Shown here: positions 7,812 through 11,053 of the stretch, one piece after another | Layout: each line of letters opens with the position of its first letter | Numbering within the stretch: position 1 is the stretch's first letter | From: Alphaproteobacteria bacterium | Lineage (GTDB): Bacteria > Pseudomonadota > Alphaproteobacteria > Reyranellales > Reyranellaceae | Assembly (NCBI GenBank): GCA_013290035.1 | Contig: JABCYT010000048.1 | Span: forward strand, 1 to 11,053 | Length of the DNA stretch: 11,053 nt | Direction: 5' to 3' | Notes under the pieces: generated by a model | Told to the model about the DNA's origin: nothing | Database searches by the model: none | The model's input: only the letters and a program-made list of their open reading frames with translations | Program-made: the position numbers and the translations under genes

Positions 7812-9800
7812 CTAGAATTCGACGAAGATCTCGGCGCGTCGATTGGCGGCGATGCCGCGGGCGGTGTTGGTCTCGTAGGCCGGCTCCTCGTCGGATGCCG
7901 CTTCGGCGGCAATGCGGTTGGCCGGCACGCCCAACCGCATGAGCTGGTTGGCGACAGCGATCGCACGCTGACGCGACACCTCGAAATTGTCCCGCGCCAG
8001 GACCTCGGGCGACGAGCCGGCGGCGTCCTGTGCCGAGTGCGCCACGATACGCACCTTGCCGCCGTTGCTGCGCTGGACCTGCGCCACGCGCGCCAGCACC
8101 GCCTGGTCCTTGCCGTTGAGCTCGACCGACATGGCCCCGAACTGTATCACCGCGACTTGCACCGGCGCTCCCGTCGGCGGCGCGGCGGCCGCCACCTGCG
8201 TCGCCGGCTGCGCTGTCCAACCGGGCGGCGGAACGAACGCCTTGTCGGGATCGGCCGAACGCGTCGACGCACCCGGAGGCGCCGGCGGCGGCACCATCGG
8301 CTGACTTGGTGCGGGCGCCGACGCCGCGCTCTGGCCCGGCGGCATCCAGCCTGGCGGCGGAACGAACGCCTTGTTGGGATCGGCTGACCGTGCCAGCGGA
8401 ACGACAGGCGCCGGCGGCGGCGCCATCGCCTGACTTGGCGTGGGGGCCGCTACTGGCACCGGTGGCGGAGACGGTGGCGGCGTGGCGGAGGCCACCCTTG
8501 GCGCCTGCTCCGGCGGCGTCCAGCCTGGCGGCGGAACGAATGCCTTGTTGGGATCGGCTGAACGTGCCGGCGGAACGACAGGCGGGGGCGACGGCGCCAT
8601 CGCCTGGCTTGGCGTGGGGGCCGCTACTGGCACCGGTGGCGGTGGCGGCGCGGCAGCCGCTGCTCTCGTCGCCTGCTCCGGTGGCGTCCAGCCCGCCGGC
8701 GGAACGAACGCCTTGTTGGGATCGGCGGGACGTGCCGGCACGGCGACAGGCGCCGGCGGCGGCGCCTTCGCCTCGCTCGGTGCGGCCGGCGATGGTGTGG
8801 GTACCGGCGGCGGCGCGGCAGCCCGGGCCGGCGGCGCCCAACCAGGCGGCGGCTCGAAGGCCTTGTTCGGATCGCTACGGCGCGCTGGCGCAGCAGCCGG
8901 CGCCGGCACGGGCGCGGGCGTCGCAGCGGGCGCAGCTTCAGGTGGAGGGCTGGATGCCTGGGCTGGCGGCGGCGGTGGAGGCGCAGCCGGCGCCGGCACC
9001 GCACTTCCGGGCGCAACGCTCGCCGCCGTGAAGGTCGCTCGCTGATCGGCCGTGGCGACAGCCGGCGTGACGCCGCCGGGCGGCGCCCAGCGCGACGGTG
9101 ATGCCGAGGCCGCGGCGGGCGCATCCTGAGGCGGTGGCAGCGCGGTGTGCGACGGCGCCGGAGGTTCCGGCGCGGGCGGCGTGTTCGCGGGCGGCGGCGG
9201 CACGGGAGTCGACGTGACGGGCGCAGGCGGCCGCGCCGTCGTCGCGGGTGGCGTTGGCGCAGGTGGCGTCGCGGGCGCCGGTGCCGTGCCCGGCGCCGTC
9301 ACAGGCGTGGTCCTGCTGGAGTCGGCATTGCCAAGCTCAGCCGCTGCTGGTCGTCCGGGAAGTCCCGGGACGGACGAGCGGGCGGCGGTCGGCGCCGGCT
9401 CCTTCTCTTTCTCCTTGGCCTTCTCCTCGCGGTCGGCGGCATCGCGCTTCTCGCGCTCCTCGCGATCCTTGGCGTCGCGCTCAGCGGCCTCCTTGTCGGC
9501 CGCTTCCTTCTGGGCCTTCTGGCCGCCCTTGGCGGCAACGATCGAGCCCACCCGCGGCGTGCGCGTTTCGTCGGTGGCGACATATCCCGGGTCGTACTGA
9601 CGGCCCGGATTGGCCGACGGCAGCGCGCCCGTGACGGCGACATTGCGGTCGGCCCCCGGCCGCACCTTCAGGCTGTCGAGCTGGTTGCCGCCGCCGAACC
9701 AGCCGCAGCCCGACAGGAGGGCAAGGGCGGACAGGCCGAGCAGGCTTCGGCACAGGCGGAAGCTGCCCGTCATGTCCCGTGGTCGCCGCATCGTCGTCAC
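7812..9800 (-). CDS. Proline-rich OmpA-family lipoprotein with DPNKAFxPPxGW repeats
   Basis: A 662-residue envelope protein. A basic N-terminus is followed by a hydrophobic stretch and the lipobox LLSGC, so C32 is the likely lipidated residue. Residues about 94-134 are a highly charged Lys/Glu/Asp/Arg run, probably helical or coiled coil. Residues about 135-550 are Pro/Ala-rich and carry five copies of a (R)-x-A-D-P-N-K-A-F-x-P-P-x-G-W motif. The C-terminal 109 residues (554-662) resemble an OmpA/MotB/Pal peptidoglycan-binding domain, with RQRAIAVANQLMRLGV and TARGIAANRRAEIFVEF; the usual GHTD segment is replaced by AHSAQD. It would span from a membrane anchor to the cell wall. The start is uncertain: GTG at 9800 has AGGA 6 nt upstream, ATG at 9791 is 15 nt from it, and ATG at 9773 gives the neatest signal peptide. 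It is the first gene of the minus-strand operon. Confidence 0.85.
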   Translation of the reverse strand: MTTMRRPRDMTGSFRLCRSLLGLSALALLSGCGWFGGGNQLDSLKVRPGADRNVAVTGALPSANPGRQYDPGYVATDETRTPRVGSIVAAKGGQKAQKEAADKEAAERDAKDREEREKRDAADREEKAKEKEKEPAPTAARSSVPGLPGRPAAAELGNADSSRTTPVTAPGTAPAPATPPAPTPPATTARPPAPVTSTPVPPPPANTPPAPEPPAPSHTALPPPQDAPAAASASPSRWAPPGGVTPAVATADQRATFTAASVAPGSAVPAPAAPPPPPPAQASSPPPEAAPAATPAPVPAPAAAPARRSDPNKAFEPPPGWAPPARAAAPPPVPTPSPAAPSEAKAPPPAPVAVPARPADPNKAFVPPAGWTPPEQATRAAAAAPPPPPVPVAAPTPSQAMAPSPPPVVPPARSADPNKAFVPPPGWTPPEQAPRVASATPPPSPPPVPVAAPTPSQAMAPPPAPVVPLARSADPNKAFVPPPGWMPPGQSAASAPAPSQPMVPPPAPPGASTRSADPDKAFVPPPGWTAQPATQVAAAAPPTGAPVQVAVIQFGAMSVELNGKDQAVLARVAQVQRSNGGKVRIVAHSAQDAAGSSPEVLARDNFEVSRQRAIAVANQLMRLGVPANRIAAEAASDEEPAYETNTARGIAANRRAEIFVEF
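8224..8890 (-). repeat. Five degenerate repeats encoding the DPNKAFxPPxGW motif
   Basis: Five copies of a roughly 45-bp unit lie inside the ompA-family gene, with conserved cores beginning near 8224, 8353, 8527, 8695 and 8845 (spacings of 129, 174, 168 and 150 bp). On the minus strand they encode RSDPNKAFEPPPGW, RPADPNKAFVPPAGW, RSADPNKAFVPPPGW (twice) and RSADPDKAFVPPPGW. The stretches between them are Pro/Ala/Val-rich and vary in length, always by multiples of three, so the frame is kept. Confidence 0.9.
8353..8694 (-). repeat. Tandem duplication of about 170 bp inside the lipoprotein gene
   Basis: Bases 8353-8468 and 8527-8642 (offset 174) align without gaps and differ at only about seven positions by eye count, far closer than the other repeats. 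Both copies encode a PVAAPTPSQAMAP segment and the DPNKAFVPPPGW core. Downstream of base 8468 the copies diverge and have a 6-bp length difference. This indicates a fairly recent in-frame duplication. Confidence 0.85.
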
Positions 9801-9891
9801 CCGCTGTCCTTCGCTGTTCTTGGCCGTTGTCGGCTCGAGAGGAAGTTTGACCCGTCTGTTATCGCAGCCTACCTATGAAAGGGAAATCGGC

Positions 9892-9914
9892 AGCTTGGGC
9901 GACGGACACAAGCT
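9892..9914. promoter_or_regulatory. Inverted repeat, possible operator or leader hairpin of phaC
   Basis: AGCTTG (9892-9897) and CAAGCT (9909-9914) are a perfect 6-bp inverted repeat with an 11-nt spacer, so the half-site centres are 17 bp apart. It lies about 70 bp before the phaC start and clear of any coding sequence. The geometry fits a dimeric repressor such as a TetR-type or PHA-responsive regulator, or a weak leader hairpin. A chance occurrence is possible. Confidence 0.35.
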
Positions 9915-9967
9915 ATGGTACCGGGCTGCCGGAAATATCGCAAGAAACGCCTCAAAGGCAATGATTC

Positions 9968-9976
9968 GGAAGGGGG
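9968..9976 (+). promoter_or_regulatory. phaC: Ribosome binding site of phaC
   Basis: The purine-rich GGAAGGGGG ends 6 nt before the ATG at 9983 and fixes this start. No other in-frame start nearby has such a site. Confidence 0.75.
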
Positions 9977-9982
9977 AAACGC

Positions 9983-11053
9983 ATGTCGGAGACGCCGACC
10001 CCAACGGCCATCCCGGGACTGTCGCCGGCCGAATCGGAACGGATGCAGACAGCCCTCAAGGACATCGCCGAGCGTAGCCAGAAACTGCTGCAGGAGTTCG
10101 CCGAGCGCTACAGGGGCGACGGCCAACAGCCTGCCGACCCGCTGCACCTCACCCAGACCTTCATGGACCTCACGGCCAAGATGATGGCCGACCCCAACCG
10201 GCTGCTTCAGGCGCAAATGGAACTGTGGCAGCAATACATGAAGCTGTGGCAGGTCACCGCCCAGCGCATGATGGGCCAGCCGGTCGAGCCGGTGGCCGAG
10301 CCGGCCAAGGGCGACAAGCGATTCGCCGACCCGGCGTGGAAGGACGAGGTCGTCTTCGACTATCTGAAGCAGTCCTACCTGCTCACCGCGCGCTGGCTGC
10401 AGCACACCGTCAACCAGGTCGAAGGCGTCGACGACAAGACCGCCAAGAAGGTCGACTTCTACACGCGCCAGTTCATCGACGCGCTGTCGCCGTCCAATTT
10501 CGCGCTGACCAACCCGCAGGTCGTCAAGGCCACCGTCGAATCCAAGGGCGAGAACCTGGTGAAGGGGTTGCAGAATCTCCTGACCGATCTCGAGCGCGGC
10601 AAGGGCCGACTCGCCATCCGCCAGACCGACATGAAGGCCTTCAAGGTCGGCGAGAACGTCGCCACCTCGCCCGGCAAGGTCGTCTACCAGAATGAGCTCA
10701 TACAGCTGCTGCAGTACGCGCCTGCGACCGAAGAGGTCTATGCGATGCCGCTGCTGATCGTGCCGCCGTGGATCAACAAGTTCTACATCCTCGATCTCAA
10801 GCCCGAGAACTCGTTCATCAAGTGGGCGACCGAGCAGGGCTACACGGTGTTCGTCGTCTCGTGGGTCAATCCCGACGAGCACCTGACCAAGCTGACCTTC
10901 GACGACTACATGAAACTCGGCCCGCTCGCCGCGCTCGACGCCATCGAGAAGGCGACCGGCCAGCGCCAGGTCGCGGCGATCGGCTACTGCATCGGCGGCA
11001 CCTTGATGGCGGCGACGCTGGCCTACATGGCGGCGCGCGGCGACGACCGGATC
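9983..11053 (+). CDS. phaC: Class I poly(3-hydroxyalkanoate) synthase PhaC, N-terminal part
   Basis: The first 357 residues of PHA synthase, which polymerises (R)-3-hydroxyacyl-CoA into polyester storage granules; the gene runs off the right edge. The N-terminal domain (about 1-220) has the usual features: ADPLHLTQTFMDLTAKMMADPNRLLQAQMELWQQYMKLW, here spread over residues 51-89, then RFADPAWKDEVVFDYLKQSYLL (113-134) and the NFALTNPQV segment (172-180). The alpha/beta-hydrolase core follows with PLLIVPPWINKFYILDL (256-272), VVSWVNPDE (291-299) and the lipase-like box GYCIGG (334-339), where C336 is the catalytic nucleophile. The catalytic Asp and His lie beyond the window. The long N-terminal domain and DPAWKD-type segment point to class I, which needs no PhaE or PhaR subunit. 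It is divergent from the lipoprotein operon. Confidence 0.96.
   Translation, partial: MSETPTPTAIPGLSPAESERMQTALKDIAERSQKLLQEFAERYRGDGQQPADPLHLTQTFMDLTAKMMADPNRLLQAQMELWQQYMKLWQVTAQRMMGQPVEPVAEPAKGDKRFADPAWKDEVVFDYLKQSYLLTARWLQHTVNQVEGVDDKTAKKVDFYTRQFIDALSPSNFALTNPQVVKATVESKGENLVKGLQNLLTDLERGKGRLAIRQTDMKAFKVGENVATSPGKVVYQNELIQLLQYAPATEEVYAMPLLIVPPWINKFYILDLKPENSFIKWATEQGYTVFVVSWVNPDEHLTKLTFDDYMKLGPLAALDAIEKATGQRQVAAIGYCIGGTLMAATLAYMAARGDDRI

Larger units (their letters stand above)
9801..9982. promoter_or_regulatory. Divergent control region between the lipoprotein operon and phaC
   Basis: This 182-bp gap must hold promoters for both directions unless phaC is driven from elsewhere. For the minus strand, TTTCCC (9886-9881), 17 nt, GATAAC (9863-9858) is a weak sigma-70-like pair placed about 60 bp before the lipoprotein start. 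For the plus strand, TTGACC (9847-9852) is a fair -35 box but the -10 candidates 17 to 18 nt on (TACCTA, ACCTAT) are poor. The two candidates overlap. An inverted repeat at 9892-9914 lies between them and phaC. There is a small GCCT-CAA-AGGC hairpin at 9949-9959. Boxes are seen; use is inferred. Confidence 0.35.

Noticed and set aside
5014..7942. Long plus-strand frames of 496 and 429 codons (5014-6504 and 6653-7942) opposite hom and the aminotransferase.
   Set aside because: Both mirror well-supported enzyme genes and their products have the same Arg/His/Asp-rich shadow composition with no domain.
8224..8890. Regularly recurring repeats as a possible CRISPR array.
   Set aside because: The units are degenerate, spacings vary from 129 to 174 bp, everything stays in one coding frame, and the intervening sequence is itself low-complexity coding sequence rather than unique spacers.
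8440..9600. Plus-strand Gly/Ala-rich frames opposite the lipoprotein gene, such as 8440-9045 and 9145-9600.
   Set aside because: Their Gly/Ala-rich composition is simply the reverse reading of Pro/Ala codons of the lipoprotein, which has a lipobox and an OmpA-like domain in its own frame.
9869..10882. A 337-codon minus-strand frame opposite the start of phaC.
   Set aside because: It is antisense to clear PhaC sequence and covers the phaC ribosome binding site. Its Leu/Asp/Gly/Val-rich product is the common shadow of a high-GC gene.

Overview
The window looks like an ordinary, GC-rich chromosomal stretch of an alphaproteobacterium, probably a Rhodospirillales or Hyphomicrobiales relative such as a Reyranella-like soil or water bacterium. 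This rests on the high GC with G/C-ending codons, the gene order aminotransferase-hom-glpX-recJ that I associate with Alphaproteobacteria, a compact RecJ, a class I PHA synthase and the alpha-type GlpX. The placement is an inference from gene content; no 16S or other marker is present.

Layout. Bases 1-361 (+) hold the C-terminal end of a tungstate/molybdate-type ABC transporter substrate-binding protein. Bases 500-1513 (+) encode a DUF4331 protein, followed by a small 58-codon membrane ORF (1529-1705, +) that was too short for routine calling. These converge on a tRNA-Glu(UUC) gene on the minus strand (1711-1786), which has an encoded CCA end and a plausible promoter of its own in the gap behind recJ.

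Bases 1845-9800 hold six minus-strand genes with gaps of only 13 to 35 nt, consistent with one operon read from right to left: a proline-rich OmpA-family lipoprotein, an AlaC/LL-DAP-type aminotransferase, homoserine dehydrogenase (hom), class II fructose-1,6-bisphosphatase (glpX), a small exported protein of unknown function, and the single-strand exonuclease recJ. The operon joins amino-acid synthesis (alanine or diaminopimelate; threonine and methionine), gluconeogenesis and DNA repair to an envelope lipoprotein at its 5' end.

A 182-bp divergent control region (9801-9982) separates this block from phaC (9983 to the window end, +), the N-terminal 357 residues of a class I polyhydroxyalkanoate synthase, cut off just after its catalytic cysteine.

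I found no phage, insertion sequence, CRISPR array or defence system, and no convincing new multi-gene system. The most unusual structure is in the OmpA-family lipoprotein: five copies of a DPNKAFxPPxGW-type motif in a long proline/alanine-rich region, partly made by a recent tandem duplication. Secondary items are an inverted repeat in the phaC leader and two uncharacterised small proteins, one exported and one membrane.
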